This document shows, in pieces, positions 7,806-17,560 of a stretch of DNA of 64,000 nt. Both the position numbers and the translations under genes were made by a program. Position 1 is the stretch's first letter. Each line of letters starts with the position of its first letter. Origin of the DNA: Taklimakanibacter albus (GTDB lineage Bacteria > Pseudomonadota > Alphaproteobacteria > Rhizobiales > Aestuariivirgaceae); NCBI RefSeq assembly GCF_016595235.1, contig NZ_JAENHL010000006.1, positions 682,001-746,000 on the forward strand, in the 5' to 3' direction. The notes beneath the pieces were generated by a model. That model did no database searches and was not told the DNA's origin. It was given only the letters and a program-made list of their open reading frames with translations.

Positions 7806-9929
7806 ATGAGCTCAACCCTATGGCTGATTGTGCTCGGCGGTGCTTTGTCCATCGTCTACGGCATTCTCACCACCCGTAGCCTGTTGGCCGCCGATGCCGG
7901 TACGGCCCGCATGCAGGAGATCTCGGCCGCCGTGCGTGAAGGCGCCCAGGCCTATCTCAAGCGTCAATATGCGACCATCGGCGTTGTCGGCGTCGTTATC
8001 TTCATTATCGCTTTCTTCCTCCTCGGCTGGACCTCGGCCATCGGCTTCGCCATCGGCGCCATTCTGTCGGGCGCTGCCGGCTTTATCGGCATGAACGTGT
8101 CGGTGAGGGCCAATGTGCGCGTCGCCCAGGCTGCCACCAAGTCGCTGGCAGGCGGCCTCGACCTCGCCTTCAAGGCGGGCGCGGTCACGGGTCTTCTGGT
8201 TGCGGGTCTCGGCCTTCTGGGCGTCACCCTCTATTTCATCTTCCTGACCGGTCCGCTGGCGCTCGCGCCGACGAGCCGCACCGTCATCGACGCTCTGGTG
8301 GCTCTGTCCTTCGGCGCCTCGCTGATCTCGATCTTCGCCCGTCTCGGCGGCGGTATCTTCACCAAGGGTGCGGATGTCGGCGGCGACATGGTCGGCAAGG
8401 TCGAAGCCGGCATCCCGGAGGATGATCCGCGCAACCCCGCCACCATCGCCGACAATGTCGGTGACAATGTCGGCGACTGCGCCGGCATGGCCGCCGACCT
8501 GTTCGAGACCTATGTGGTGACCGCGGTCGCCACCATGGTGCTCTCGGCCATCGTGCTGCCGGATGCCTACAAGCTCGCCGGCATGGTGCTGCCGCTCGCG
8601 ATCGGCGGCGCTTGCGTCGTCACCTCGATCATCGGCACCTTCTTCGTGAAGCTTGGCGCCTCCAACAACATCATGGGCGCTCTTTACAAGGGCTTCATCG
8701 CCACCGCCGTCCTGTCGCTCATCGTCCTCTATCCGGTGATCAACTTTGTGTTCGGCGGCATGGGCGTCGATCTCGGCGGCTTCACCCCGATGAAGCTCTT
8801 CTGGTGCGGCGTCATCGGCCTCATCGTCACCGGTCTCATCATCTGGATCACCGAATACTACACGGGCACCGGACGTCGTCCGGTGAATTCGATCGCCGAG
8901 GCCTCGATCACCGGCCACGGCACGAATGTCATCCAGGGCCTTGCGGTGTCGCTTGAATCGACGGCGCTTCCGGCGCTCGTCATCATCTTCGGCATCCTCA
9001 CGACCTTCAACCTTGCCGGGCTGTTCGGCATCGCGGTCGCGGTGACCACCATGCTGGCGCTTGCCGGTGTGGTCGTGGCCCTCGACGCCTTCGGCCCCGT
9101 CACCGACAATGCTGGTGGCATTGCCGAAATGGCGGGCTTGCCCAAGGAAGTGCGCCACAATACCGACGCGCTCGACGCCGTAGGCAACACGACGAAGGCC
9201 GTCACCAAAGGTTATGCCATTGGTTCGGCGGGCCTCGGCGCGCTGGTGCTCTTCGCTGCCTACACTCAGGACCTCAAGTTCTTCGCGGCCAATGCGACGC
9301 CGGGAAGCTTCTTCGAGGGCGTCAATGTCACCTTCGATCTGTCCAACCCCTATGTGGTGGTCGGCCTGATCTTCGGCGGCCTCTTGCCGTACCTGTTCGG
9401 CGGTATCTCGATGACGGCGGTCGGCCGCGCGGCGCAAGCCGTGGTGGTCGAGGTGCGCCGCCAGTTCAAGGAGAAGCCGGGCATCATGAAGGGCACGGAG
9501 AAACCGGATTACGGCCGCGCCGTCGACATGCTGACCAAGGCCGCGATCAAGGAAATGATTGTTCCGTCGCTGCTGCCGGTCCTGTCGCCGATCGTGGTCT
9601 TCCTCGTGATCTGGGCTATCGCCGACAAGGCGGCGGGCTTCGCCGCTCTCGGCGCCATGCTCATGGGCGTCATCGTCACCGGCCTCTTCGTCGCCATTTC
9701 CATGACCGCCGGCGGCGGTGCCTGGGACAATGCGAAGAAGTCCTTCGAGGATGGCTTCACCGACTCGAAGGGCCAGAAGCACTTCAAGGGCTCGGAGGCG
9801 CACAAGGCTTCCGTCACCGGCGACACCGTCGGCGACCCCTACAAGGACACGGCGGGCCCTGCCGTGAACCCGATGATCAAGATCACCAACATCGTGGCGC
9901 TGCTGCTGCTGGCTGTGCTCGCGCACTGA
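7806..9929 (+). CDS. hppA: Membrane-bound proton-translocating pyrophosphatase, K+-independent type
   Basis: The 707-residue polytopic enzyme couples hydrolysis of pyrophosphate to proton pumping across the inner membrane. Signatures are intact: [39 protein letters not shown] and the C-terminal [15 protein letters not shown]. Lysine 464 in [10 protein letters not shown] marks the K+-independent class (alanine in the K+-dependent one), as in Rhodospirillum rubrum. The ATG has AAGGA 7 bases upstream. It is a monocistronic gene, bounded downstream by a strong terminator. Such pumps scavenge energy from pyrophosphate during low-energy or salt stress. Confidence 0.97.
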   Translation: MSSTLWLIVLGGALSIVYGILTTRSLLAADAGTARMQEISAAVREGAQAYLKRQYATIGVVGVVIFIIAFFLLGWTSAIGFAIGAILSGAAGFIGMNVSVRANVRVAQAATKSLAGGLDLAFKAGAVTGLLVAGLGLLGVTLYFIFLTGPLALAPTSRTVIDALVALSFGASLISIFARLGGGIFTKGADVGGDMVGKVEAGIPEDDPRNPATIADNVGDNVGDCAGMAADLFETYVVTAVATMVLSAIVLPDAYKLAGMVLPLAIGGACVVTSIIGTFFVKLGASNNIMGALYKGFIATAVLSLIVLYPVINFVFGGMGVDLGGFTPMKLFWCGVIGLIVTGLIIWITEYYTGTGRRPVNSIAEASITGHGTNVIQGLAVSLESTALPALVIIFGILTTFNLAGLFGIAVAVTTMLALAGVVVALDAFGPVTDNAGGIAEMAGLPKEVRHNTDALDAVGNTTKAVTKGYAIGSAGLGALVLFAAYTQDLKFFAANATPGSFFEGVNVTFDLSNPYVVVGLIFGGLLPYLFGGISMTAVGRAAQAVVVEVRRQFKEKPGIMKGTEKPDYGRAVDMLTKAAIKEMIVPSLLPVLSPIVVFLVIWAIADKAAGFAALGAMLMGVIVTGLFVAISMTAGGGAWDNAKKSFEDGFTDSKGQKHFKGSEAHKASVTGDTVGDPYKDTAGPAVNPMIKITNIVALLLLAVLAH

Positions 9930-9952
9930 TCTTGAGACACTGAATGATGGGA

Positions 9953-9987
9953 CGGCCGGGCGATCTGCCCGGCCGTTTCGCTTTTTA
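9953..9987 (+). terminator. Rho-independent terminator of hppA
   Basis: A perfect 10-bp GC-rich stem (ACGGCCGGGC at 9953-9962 with GCCCGGCCGT at 9968-9977), loop GATCT, is followed by TTCGCTTTTT. It sits 24 bases after the hppA stop. Confidence 0.9.
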
Positions 9988-10076
9988 AGGACGCGGTTGG
10001 ACCTAAGGCCTATTTACTTCGGGGTAGCAAAACTGGAACATCACAAGCATCGGCCGTAGCGAGGGGAGTGCTTTCG

Positions 10077-10373
10077 ATGCGCGTGACGATGGTCTTTTCC
10101 GCCTTCCTGCTGGCATCTGCCGCAAGCGCTCATGCCGACATTCCGCTTCTCAACGCGACATGTCCGGGCAAGATCGAGGTCCACGCCGATCAGGGCGGCC
10201 CCGTCTACATCAACGGCAAGGAAGGCAAGCTCAAGAAATTCAACAATAATTACTATGAGGCGAAAGGTGGCGGCGTCACCATCTCGCTGGCCATCAATCC
10301 CGATGGAACACCCTCGATCTCCTATACGGGCAAGGGTGGCGCGAATGGTGTGTGCAGCCTCAAGGGCGACTGA
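10077..10373 (+). CDS. Small periplasmic protein of unknown function
   Basis: The 98-residue product has a Sec signal (MRVTMVFSAFLLASAASAHA) and a mature part of about 78 residues with two cysteines (NATCPGK near the start and GVCSLKGD at the end), which could form a disulfide, plus VYINGKEGKLKKFNNNYYEAK in the middle. It resembles short conserved periplasmic hypothetical proteins; no function is known to me. ATG 10077 follows GGGGAG by 8 bases; the GTG at 10068 lies inside that site and is rejected. It is alone between two terminator-like hairpins. Confidence 0.75.
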   Translation: MRVTMVFSAFLLASAASAHADIPLLNATCPGKIEVHADQGGPVYINGKEGKLKKFNNNYYEAKGGGVTISLAINPDGTPSISYTGKGGANGVCSLKGD

Positions 10374-10393
10374 AGTTCCCTCATGCGGAACTT
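10373..10393. terminator. Inverted repeat overlapping a stop codon, possible bidirectional terminator
   Basis: AAGTTCC (10373-10379) and GGAACTT (10387-10393) form a perfect 7-bp stem around CTCATGC. The first base is the last base of the TGA stop. No T-run follows, so it may act as an RNA-end stabiliser rather than a terminator. Confidence 0.4.
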
Positions 10394-10547
10394 AGCGCGG
10401 AGCAGTGCAATTGCCTTGCGCGCGCAGATATAATTTTGTACCTGTTTTGATCATAGAGCCGTTGGGGGCGTTGGCCCCGGGCCAAGAGTCTCGCTGCCGC
10501 GATGCGGGGCGGACCATTCACCTGAAATCGATGGAGTGAGAGTGCCG

Positions 10548-10970
10548 ATGAGCACTTTGGAGCGCGCGATCGCGATCGCGGCGGAAGCGCATGCGGGGCA
10601 GGTCGACAAGGCCGGCGAGCCCTACATCCTGCATCCCTTGCGCGTGATGATGAGGCTGGAGACGGACGACGACCGGATCGTCGGCGTCCTTCATGACGTC
10701 GTCGAGGACAACGCAACCTGGCCGCTCGCCGCCTTGCGGGCGGAAGGTTTCGCCGAAGCGATCCTCGTGGCGATCGATGCGGTCACCCGCCGCGAGGACG
10801 AGGATTACGAGTCCTTTGTCCGCCGCGCCGGCCAGAACGAGATCGGCCGACGTGTCAAGCTCGCCGACCTTGCCGACAATATGGAGCTCACGCGGATCAA
10901 GACGCCGGGGCCAAAGGATCACGAGCGCATGGAGCGCTATCGCAAGGCGAGAGAGATCCTCCTCGCCTGA
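10548..10970 (+). CDS. Stand-alone HD-domain hydrolase, RelA/SpoT-HD (Mesh1-like) type
   Basis: The 140-residue protein is only the HD hydrolase domain seen at the N-terminus of SpoT. The metal-binding residues line up: H29 in YILHPLRV, H49-D50 in GVLHDVVED and D107 in VKLADLADNM. Free-standing members of this type hydrolyse (p)ppGpp or related nucleotides with Mn2+, so a role in lowering alarmone levels is likely but unproven. No synthetase domain is attached. ATG 10548 is preferred; GTG codons at 10536 and 10542 are alternatives close to GGAG. It stands alone, followed by a terminator. Confidence 0.85.
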   Translation: MSTLERAIAIAAEAHAGQVDKAGEPYILHPLRVMMRLETDDDRIVGVLHDVVEDNATWPLAALRAEGFAEAILVAIDAVTRREDEDYESFVRRAGQNEIGRRVKLADLADNMELTRIKTPGPKDHERMERYRKAREILLA

Positions 10971-11021
10971 GCGCAGCATCAGATTGGAAGCGAGAGCCCC
11001 CGGTTAATCTCGCGACCGACG

Positions 11022-11056
11022 GAAAGCCTCGGATGTTCGCATCCGGGGCTTTCTGT
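11022..11056 (+). terminator. Terminator after the HD hydrolase gene
   Basis: GAAAGCC-T-CGGAT (from 11022) pairs with ATCCG-G-GGCTTTC (to 11053) around GTTCGC, followed by TGTCT. The stem has about 12 bp; it lies about 50 bases after the stop codon. Confidence 0.75.
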
Positions 11057-11131
11057 CTCCGCGGCGTGGTTCTTTCCCTCGCGGTTCTCTTGTGACAAGA
11101 GAGAGTGTCCTCGCAACTCTCTCAGGTGATC

Positions 11132-12628
11132 ATGTCATTCGCTCAAATCGAAGACCTCGGACGTAAGCTCGAGGCGCTGGATCATGCCCAGGCGATGCTT
11201 GGCGTCGACGAGGCCGTGCAGATGCCGGTCGGCGGCGGCGAGAAGCGCGCCGAAGCCTTGTCCATGCTGGCCGGCTTCTATCACGAATTGGCCACGGCTC
11301 CGGAAGTCGCCGACTGGATCGACGCCGCGGAGCGTGGATCGCTCGATGCCAATGGGCAGGCGTCCGTGCGCGAGTTCAGGCGGGTCTACACCAACATGAC
11401 CTGCCTCTCCGCCGATTTCGTGCGCCGCCAGGTCAATGCCCGGGTGCGCTGCGAGCAGCTGTGGCGTGAGTTGCGGCCGAAGGGCGACTGGGCCGGCTTC
11501 CTGCCCGCTTTCGAAGGGGTCGTCGCGCTGATGCGCGAGGAGGCGGCTTTGCGCGCGGCGGCGTTGCGGCTCGCTCCCTATGATGCGCTGATGGAGCAAT
11601 ATGATCCCGGCAACCGCGCGGCCGACATCGCGCCGGTCTTCGCCGAGTTGAAGGCGTTCCTCAAGGACTTCGTCCCGCAAGCCATGGCGCATCAGGATGA
11701 GAGGCTGGCGAAACGGCCCCTCAAGCCGTTCAACGCGCCATTCCCGATCGAGCGGCAAAAGGCGCTGGGGCATGCGATGATGGAGGCGGTCGGCTTCGAT
11801 TTCACCCATGGCCGTCTGGATATCTCGCATCACCCTTTCTGCGGTGGCGTGCCGAGCGATGTGCGGATGACGACGCGTTATGTGACGGGTGAATTCCTCT
11901 CGGCCCTCATGGGCATTCTGCACGAGACCGGCCACGGGCTCTATGAGCAGGGCCTGCCGTCCGAATGGTCGCATATGCCGGTCGGCAGAGCGCGTGGCAT
12001 GGCCATGCATGAGAGCCAGAGCCTGTTCGTCGAGATGCAGGTCTCACGCAGCCCCGAATTCTGGCACTGGGCCATGCCGGTCGTCGCCCAGCATCTGGGT
12101 GAGGAGGCGCTGAAAGGCTGGGACGTCGATGACGTCCTGTCCTATGTCCATCGTATCAAGCCGGGCTTCATCCGCGTCGATGCCGACGAGGCGACCTATC
12201 CCTTGCATGTGATCCTGCGCTTCGAGATGGAGCAGGATCTGGTTTCGGGCAAGCTCGCGGCCAAGGACATTCCGGAAGCCTGGAACGCCAAGATGACCGA
12301 CTATCTGGGGCTGTCGACCCTCGACAATCCCAAGGACGGGCCGATGCAGGATGTTCACTGGCCGTCGGGCGCCTTCGGCTATTTCCCGAGCTACACGCTG
12401 GGGGCCTTGACCGCAGCGCAGCTCTGGGCGGCACTCGAAAGAGATCAGCCTTCGGCCCGCGACGACATCAGCAACGGACGTTTCGTCGGCCTCAATGACT
12501 GGCGCCGGCGAAACATCTGGAGCCAGGCTTCGCTATGGTCGACACCCGACCTGCTCGAACGCGCCACCGGCGAAAGACTGCAGACCAAATATTTCATCCA
12601 GCACCTCAAGCGACGTTATCTTAGCTGA
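11132..12628 (+). CDS. M32-family metallocarboxypeptidase (carboxypeptidase Taq type)
   Basis: The 498-residue cytoplasmic enzyme removes C-terminal residues from peptides, probably for turnover. The zinc site HETGH is at residues 264-268 and the third ligand is E294 in the family motif HESQS. Length and all-helical composition fit M32. The C-terminal region holds GAFGYFPSYTLGALTAAQLW, also a family hallmark. ATG 11132 (AGGTGA 4 bases before) is chosen; GTG at 11105 would add nine residues. The gene converges with the 1611-residue secreted protein gene, with one base between the stops. Confidence 0.95.
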   Translation: MSFAQIEDLGRKLEALDHAQAMLGVDEAVQMPVGGGEKRAEALSMLAGFYHELATAPEVADWIDAAERGSLDANGQASVREFRRVYTNMTCLSADFVRRQVNARVRCEQLWRELRPKGDWAGFLPAFEGVVALMREEAALRAAALRLAPYDALMEQYDPGNRAADIAPVFAELKAFLKDFVPQAMAHQDERLAKRPLKPFNAPFPIERQKALGHAMMEAVGFDFTHGRLDISHHPFCGGVPSDVRMTTRYVTGEFLSALMGILHETGHGLYEQGLPSEWSHMPVGRARGMAMHESQSLFVEMQVSRSPEFWHWAMPVVAQHLGEEALKGWDVDDVLSYVHRIKPGFIRVDADEATYPLHVILRFEMEQDLVSGKLAAKDIPEAWNAKMTDYLGLSTLDNPKDGPMQDVHWPSGAFGYFPSYTLGALTAAQLWAALERDQPSARDDISNGRFVGLNDWRRRNIWSQASLWSTPDLLERATGERLQTKYFIQHLKRRYLS

Positions 12629-12629
12629 T

Positions 12630-15600
12630 CTATTGAGGATTGACCCCCGCCCTTACGCAATTCGGGGGCGTGCCTCTGAAGCCGGCAGGGCACAATCTGC
12701 GCGGTGGGACGACACGTTTACAGTCGGGCGGCGTGCCCCGGAAGCCCTGGGGACATACCGAGCGCGGCGGAACGACCCGCTTGCAGTTGGGCGGCACACC
12801 CCGGAAGCCTTCCGGACACAGCGAGCGCGGCGGGACGATGCGCTTGCAATCGGGCGGCGTGCCGCGGAAGCCCTTCGGACATACCCTCTGCGGCACGTCA
12901 ATGCGTTTGCAGTTACCGGGCGCGCCCTCGGTGCCGCGCTTGCAGCGGCAATTCGGGTATTTGCCGATGGAGTCGGCGGGGCACGTCTTGGGCGTTTCGG
13001 CGACGCATCGTTTGCCGTTCCATTTGAGCGGCGCACGGCAACGGCAGGCGCCGTCGATCCGTTGCTGGTTCGACGGGCAGTCGATCTGGCGGCAATTGGG
13101 ATATTTGCCGGTCGTTCCCGGCGGGCAGGCCATCGGCCGGCAGTTCGGATAGGTGCCGATCTCATTTGCGCCGCAGGTCTTGGGTTGCGATGTCGGCGTG
13201 CGGCATCGGCCATCCGCCAGCTTGGTTCCTTTCGGGCACCGGCATGCGCCGTCGATCCGCTCCATGCCGCCGGTGCAGCGTTCGGGCATGTTGATCTCGC
13301 GACAATTGGGCGGGCTGCCGGAGAAGCCCGATTTGCAGCGGCAGTTGGGATAGGTGCCCACCGAATTAGCCGGGCACACATCCTCGGGCGCTTTTACGTC
13401 ACGCTTGCAGCGTTTGCCGTCCCAGCCGGAATTGGGCGGGCAGCACTTGCCCGCCACAGGCGTGCGCGACCAGCCTTGCGGGCACTTATCTGACGCGGGC
13501 GGGGTCGTCAGCCCGAGGCCGCAGAACGTCGTTCCATGCAGGTCGAACGGTGCGAATTTTGCGTCGGCAGTGGCCGTATCATCGCCGGCATTCGTATTGT
13601 TCGGCGTGCCGCCCGCCGGATCGAGAATCTCGGCCTTGTTCTGGTAGCCGCACTTCACTTGCGAGCCGGACGGGGCGACGAAGCTGTTGGGCGCCTCGAT
13701 CGTGAGAGTGAGCACGACGCTTTCGCCCGGGTCGAGATTGACCGGCGGATGCGTGCAAAGCCCTTGCTCGGGATGGCCCATGGCGGACTGGCCTTCGCAG
13801 GCCCAGGGCGCCGACCAGCTGCCGTTGGACGGCTCGACGATGGCGCCGCCGAACAACGTGTCGCGGATCTCGATCGGGCCGTTGTGAGCCTCGCTCCCCG
13901 CATTTGTAACGGTGATCGTGAAGGGGCAGTTCTGGCCACCCGCCGTCGCCGCACAGGCGCCGGCCGTCTTGCTGATCGCGAGATTGGTTTCGGTTCGATC
14001 GGGCGGCGTCGTCAGGCCGAGCTCGCAGAATTTCGTGCCGTGCATTTCGAAGGGCGCGAATTTGACTTCCGCGACGGCTGTGTCATCGGCCGCGTCGACA
14101 TTCTTCGGGCTGCCTCCGGCCGGCCTGGTGATCTCGGCCTTGTTTTTGTAGCCGCACTTCACCTGCGAAGCAGAGGGCGCGACGAAGCTGTTGGGCGCCT
14201 CGATCGTGAGCTCGAGCACGACGCTTTCACCCGGGTCGAGCTCGACCTGCGGATGTGTGCAGAGTCCCTGCTCGGGATGGCCCAAAGCGGACTGGCCTTC
14301 GCAGACCCAGGGAGCCGACCAGCTTCCGTTCGACGGCTCGACGATGGCGCCGTCGAACAATGTGTCACGGACCTCGATCGGAGCGTTGAATATGCCTGGC
14401 CCTTCATTGGTGACCGTGATGGTGAATTTCGTGTTCTGTCCGGTCGCGGTGGCCTGGCTCGCGGCAGCTGTCTTGCTGATCGCGAGATTGCTCTCTTTGG
14501 CCTTGGGCGCCGTAAGGGGTGGTTCGGGCTGCTGCATGGCTGCCGCGACGCAGATCGGCTGGCCGCCATCCAACGGGACCACGGTCACAAGTTGCGCTTT
14601 CGCCGAGCTCGTATCATCGCCGGCGAAGGAGTTGAGCAGCGTGCCGCCCGGAGCCTTGATGATCAGTGCGTTGTTGGTGATCTCGCACTTGGCCACGGGC
14701 GCCACCGGAATCCTGACGGTGACCGGGATTTCGACTTTCGCCAGATGGGCAAGATCGGGATTGTTGCTGCTGCACTGATACAGAGTGGGGAAGAACACCG
14801 GGCCGCCGCAATTCCAGCCGGCGGGAGGTTGGAATGTGACGGTGGCGCCGGCGGGCGTGCCGAAAGGCAGCGCGTCGAGGACCTGGATTGGACTCGTATA
14901 TTTGGCGCCGAAATTCTGGACCGTCAGCTTGAACTTGCATTCCCAGTCCGTGCCGGAGATCGGGCATTTGCCGTTCGGCCCGGTCTTCTTGAGCTTGAGA
15001 TTGCTTAGAGCCGGCAGCCCGGGGCACTGCGCGATCTGGCCCGGCAGGATCATCGTGGCTTCCGCCTCATCGTCGGTCGCATCGGTGTTCTGCTCGGTGC
15101 CACCCAGCGCCGCGACGATCTTGGCCTTGTTCTCGGCCTTGCAACTCAATGGCCCGGCGAGGTCCTTGGGAACCTTCAGCACCGTGCTCAGATTCACGGC
15201 CTGACCCGGAAGCAGCATGACGGGTCCCATCTCGCAGCTATAGCTTGGCGCAGGTCCCGCGCAGTTCCACGATGCCTGTGGGAAGCTCGCCGTCGTGCCC
15301 GCCGGGACAGTGTCTTCGACCTTGACCGGTCCATCATAGACGCCTGCGCCAATATTGCGGACGGTGACGGAGTAACGGCATTCGAAGTAGGGGCCCTTGT
15401 CGGTGCACAGTTCGGCAAACGGATCCTTCGAGATTTTCAGATTGGTCGTGGTGCCTTCCGGCGGCGGACAATGGTCGGCCGGAATCGTCGCCGTCGCGAG
15501 ATCGAAGTCGTCGGCCGGATCGGTGTCGCCAAAGCCCGGCGGCCAGACGAGGCCGGCGAGATTGTCGAGATGACACACGGGGGCGGGCGCCGCGAGGTCG

Positions 15601-17465
15601 ACGCTCATGTGGAGATCGACGCTTTCGCCCGGGAATAGTGCTGCGGGGGCATATGTGCATTGCTGCTCGCTTGGCGAGATCGCAAAGCAAAGCCAGGGCG
15701 GGGCGTTGGTCACTGTCATGACCGCGCCGGCGGGAGCCGCAGGCAGCTTGTCATTCACCAAGACCGGACCGAAATAGGCGTCCGGGCCGATATTCGTCAC
15801 CCGGATGACGTAGTCACACAGGAATCCCAGTCCGCCCGCGGTGCAGGAATTGCCGACGGCCATCTTGTCGAGGCGCAGATTATATGCCCAGTCGGGCGTG
15901 CCGACGGGCGGCGTGTCGTCAGGCTGCCAGCCATCCGGCGGAATTTCACCGGGCGGTACATAGAGTGGCGGCACATAATCGGGCGGCAGATCGGCGGCCG
16001 GTGTGAACGTGTCGATTTCGGCGCGCTGGTCGCAAGGCTGCCAGATCTCGACATCACCGACATGGCCGTACTGGCGTGGATCATCGACACGGCCATCGTA
16101 ATCGATGAAATAGGAACTCGCCGGCGGCTCATTGTCGGGCCGTGTCAGCGCGCGGTCATTACCCTGCAGGCCATGCAAAACGGGGTCGTCGCGCAAGCTG
16201 TCGCCCGACACCCACACCGTCATATCACACGCACCGGGGCGCGTGACCCCGGCATCGTCATAGCCATAGCCGAGCGCTACACCACCCGAGCCATTGCGAT
16301 GATCGGGCGGGAAACCGACCGCATATTCATCGGGAATCGGTACCCAGATTCCGGGCGTGGCCGGATCGTCCGGTATTTCACGCTTGAAGCGGAACACGAC
16401 GGACTGCTTCGCCTCGGTGAAGATGGAATAATCGTAGCTGCCCCTTATGCCGCCGCGCTGCGCGACATACATGTGATCCTGGGCATCGAAGGCGATATCC
16501 GAGATCGGATGATTGCCGGGAGTTCCCGATACCGTGATCTCGCGACGCGGATCGTCGCCAAAAGTCCCATCGAGATTGATGGAGACCGACCAGATTTCAG
16601 GGCCGGCATCGGCGGCGTAATAGAGGCGTCCGGCTCTGAGGCCGAGGCCCCAAACGCGCCGTTCCGGCTGGGTGAAGCCCCATGTCGAGGAATTCTCGCT
16701 GTCAAAGGCGGGCGACTTGATGTCGATGACCACGCCGTCATCGGCGACTGAGGAAAGGCCGGCCACGGGCCGTCCCGTCACACCGTGATCGAACGTATCG
16801 ATCGGCTTTCCTGTCTCATCCAACCGGTGGATCAGCCCCGTGTCGAGATCAGATACGAAAAACTGCCTGGTGGCCCTGTCGAAAACGATGTCACCAAGGC
16901 CAGGTCCGGTATTGCCTTGTATCGTGGCGAAGAGCGCGACGGCGCCGGTCTTGCCGTCGATTTCGTAGATCGAGCCGGGGCCTCCGCCGGCGCCAAACTG
17001 GCCTGCCATCCACTGTGCATCGGGACGGCCCTTCTTCGCGCGCTCCGGGCGTCCGTCATTGTCGGAGTCGGGCGATACGATCTGCAATCCAAAGGCCGAG
17101 CTCGCGCCGAGATAGATGTTCGGCGCGGCATTCGTCGTCTCGATACGCTCCGCATCATCGAGCGCGATCGAAAAAACCTGGCCGATATCGCGTGCTTTTA
17201 TCGTGAGGACAGGGGGCGTCGTAACGGCCTGCCCCTGGGCCGGTGCACCCGGCTGGAGCTGCAAAAGCCGGGCCGAGGCGCCGTCCGGGTCAATGAAGGT
17301 TTCATCCAGCGTATCGCCGGCCCCGGAGGGCGGATTGTCGACCTTTGTGCCGGAGAACCCGGTCACCACCGCGGTGCCGCGTGTGACAACGGCATTGTCC
17401 TGCGCATTGGCCGCGGACATAGTGAACGCCGTCACGAGGACGAGAAGCAAGCCCAGGTATCGCAT
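12630..17465 (-). CDS. Giant secreted mosaic protein: DUF11-type repeats and Cys-rich tandem tail
   Basis: The 1611-residue product has a Sec signal (MRYLGLLLVLVTAFTMSAANA), then a region of about 80-480 with repeated short aromatic/Asp turns such as GSIYEIDGKTG and ISDIAFDAQDHMYVAQ that suggests a beta-propeller, a Pro-rich linker (490-525), five DUF11-like beta domains (about 528-660, 674-806, 821-960, 991-1155, 1159-1323) and a Cys-rich tail from 1327 with EGF-like CPxG...NCR units ending in four 21-residue repeats. No sortase or membrane anchor is seen. GGGAG precedes the ATG. A cell-surface or matrix role is inferred. It is a lone gene; the last two DUF11 copies are nearly identical. Confidence 0.85.
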   Translation of the reverse strand: MRYLGLLLVLVTAFTMSAANAQDNAVVTRGTAVVTGFSGTKVDNPPSGAGDTLDETFIDPDGASARLLQLQPGAPAQGQAVTTPPVLTIKARDIGQVFSIALDDAERIETTNAAPNIYLGASSAFGLQIVSPDSDNDGRPERAKKGRPDAQWMAGQFGAGGGPGSIYEIDGKTGAVALFATIQGNTGPGLGDIVFDRATRQFFVSDLDTGLIHRLDETGKPIDTFDHGVTGRPVAGLSSVADDGVVIDIKSPAFDSENSSTWGFTQPERRVWGLGLRAGRLYYAADAGPEIWSVSINLDGTFGDDPRREITVSGTPGNHPISDIAFDAQDHMYVAQRGGIRGSYDYSIFTEAKQSVVFRFKREIPDDPATPGIWVPIPDEYAVGFPPDHRNGSGGVALGYGYDDAGVTRPGACDMTVWVSGDSLRDDPVLHGLQGNDRALTRPDNEPPASSYFIDYDGRVDDPRQYGHVGDVEIWQPCDQRAEIDTFTPAADLPPDYVPPLYVPPGEIPPDGWQPDDTPPVGTPDWAYNLRLDKMAVGNSCTAGGLGFLCDYVIRVTNIGPDAYFGPVLVNDKLPAAPAGAVMTVTNAPPWLCFAISPSEQQCTYAPAALFPGESVDLHMSVDLAAPAPVCHLDNLAGLVWPPGFGDTDPADDFDLATATIPADHCPPPEGTTTNLKISKDPFAELCTDKGPYFECRYSVTVRNIGAGVYDGPVKVEDTVPAGTTASFPQASWNCAGPAPSYSCEMGPVMLLPGQAVNLSTVLKVPKDLAGPLSCKAENKAKIVAALGGTEQNTDATDDEAEATMILPGQIAQCPGLPALSNLKLKKTGPNGKCPISGTDWECKFKLTVQNFGAKYTSPIQVLDALPFGTPAGATVTFQPPAGWNCGGPVFFPTLYQCSSNNPDLAHLAKVEIPVTVRIPVAPVAKCEITNNALIIKAPGGTLLNSFAGDDTSSAKAQLVTVVPLDGGQPICVAAAMQQPEPPLTAPKAKESNLAISKTAAASQATATGQNTKFTITVTNEGPGIFNAPIEVRDTLFDGAIVEPSNGSWSAPWVCEGQSALGHPEQGLCTHPQVELDPGESVVLELTIEAPNSFVAPSASQVKCGYKNKAEITRPAGGSPKNVDAADDTAVAEVKFAPFEMHGTKFCELGLTTPPDRTETNLAISKTAGACAATAGGQNCPFTITVTNAGSEAHNGPIEIRDTLFGGAIVEPSNGSWSAPWACEGQSAMGHPEQGLCTHPPVNLDPGESVVLTLTIEAPNSFVAPSGSQVKCGYQNKAEILDPAGGTPNNTNAGDDTATADAKFAPFDLHGTTFCGLGLTTPPASDKCPQGWSRTPVAGKCCPPNSGWDGKRCKRDVKAPEDVCPANSVGTYPNCRCKSGFSGSPPNCREINMPERCTGGMERIDGACRCPKGTKLADGRCRTPTSQPKTCGANEIGTYPNCRPMACPPGTTGKYPNCRQIDCPSNQQRIDGACRCRAPLKWNGKRCVAETPKTCPADSIGKYPNCRCKRGTEGAPGNCKRIDVPQRVCPKGFRGTPPDCKRIVPPRSLCPEGFRGVPPNCKRVVPPRSVCPQGFRGTPPDCKRVVPPRRLCPAGFRGTPPNCVRAGVNPQ
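12636..12887 (-). repeat. Four tandem 63-bp (21-residue) coding repeats
   Basis: The end of the giant secreted protein repeats the unit xxCPxGFRGxPPxCKRxVPPR four times (residues 1527-1610), each with two cysteines. At DNA level the units differ mainly by synonymous and a few conservative changes, so the repeat is kept by selection or recent slippage. Not a CRISPR array: there is no invariant repeat/spacer layout and the frame is fully coding. Confidence 0.85.
13497..14495 (-). repeat. Tandem duplication of a 165-residue DUF11-type domain
   Basis: Residues 991-1155 (DNA 14001-14495) and 1159-1323 (DNA 13497-13991) of the giant protein are close copies; long stretches such as IVEPSNGSWSAPW, HPEQGLCTHP and TIEAPNSFVAPS are the same in both. 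The other three DUF11-like domains are much more diverged, so this pair is a recent internal duplication. Confidence 0.85.
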
Positions 17466-17560
17466 GCACGATCTCCCACGGTTGCAACATCCGCCCGATG
17501 AATTGATAGCGTTACGTAATTTGCTGTGAACTGTAAATGAAGGGCCGGTTCATCCGGGGT

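Noticed and set aside
7818-9926. 702-residue open frame on the reverse strand opposite hppA
   Set aside because: It is the antisense shadow of hppA: composition is almost all His, Asp, Arg and Gly, with no fold features, and hppA itself has every family motif.
12636-12887. Regular repeats that could look like a CRISPR array
   Set aside because: Units are 63 bases, contiguous, variable between copies and in frame with a protein repeat; no spacers and no cas genes.
13536-15008. 490-residue forward open frame within the giant secreted protein gene
   Set aside because: Antisense shadow of the DUF11 repeats; the reverse frame has signal peptide, ribosome-binding site and repeated domains.
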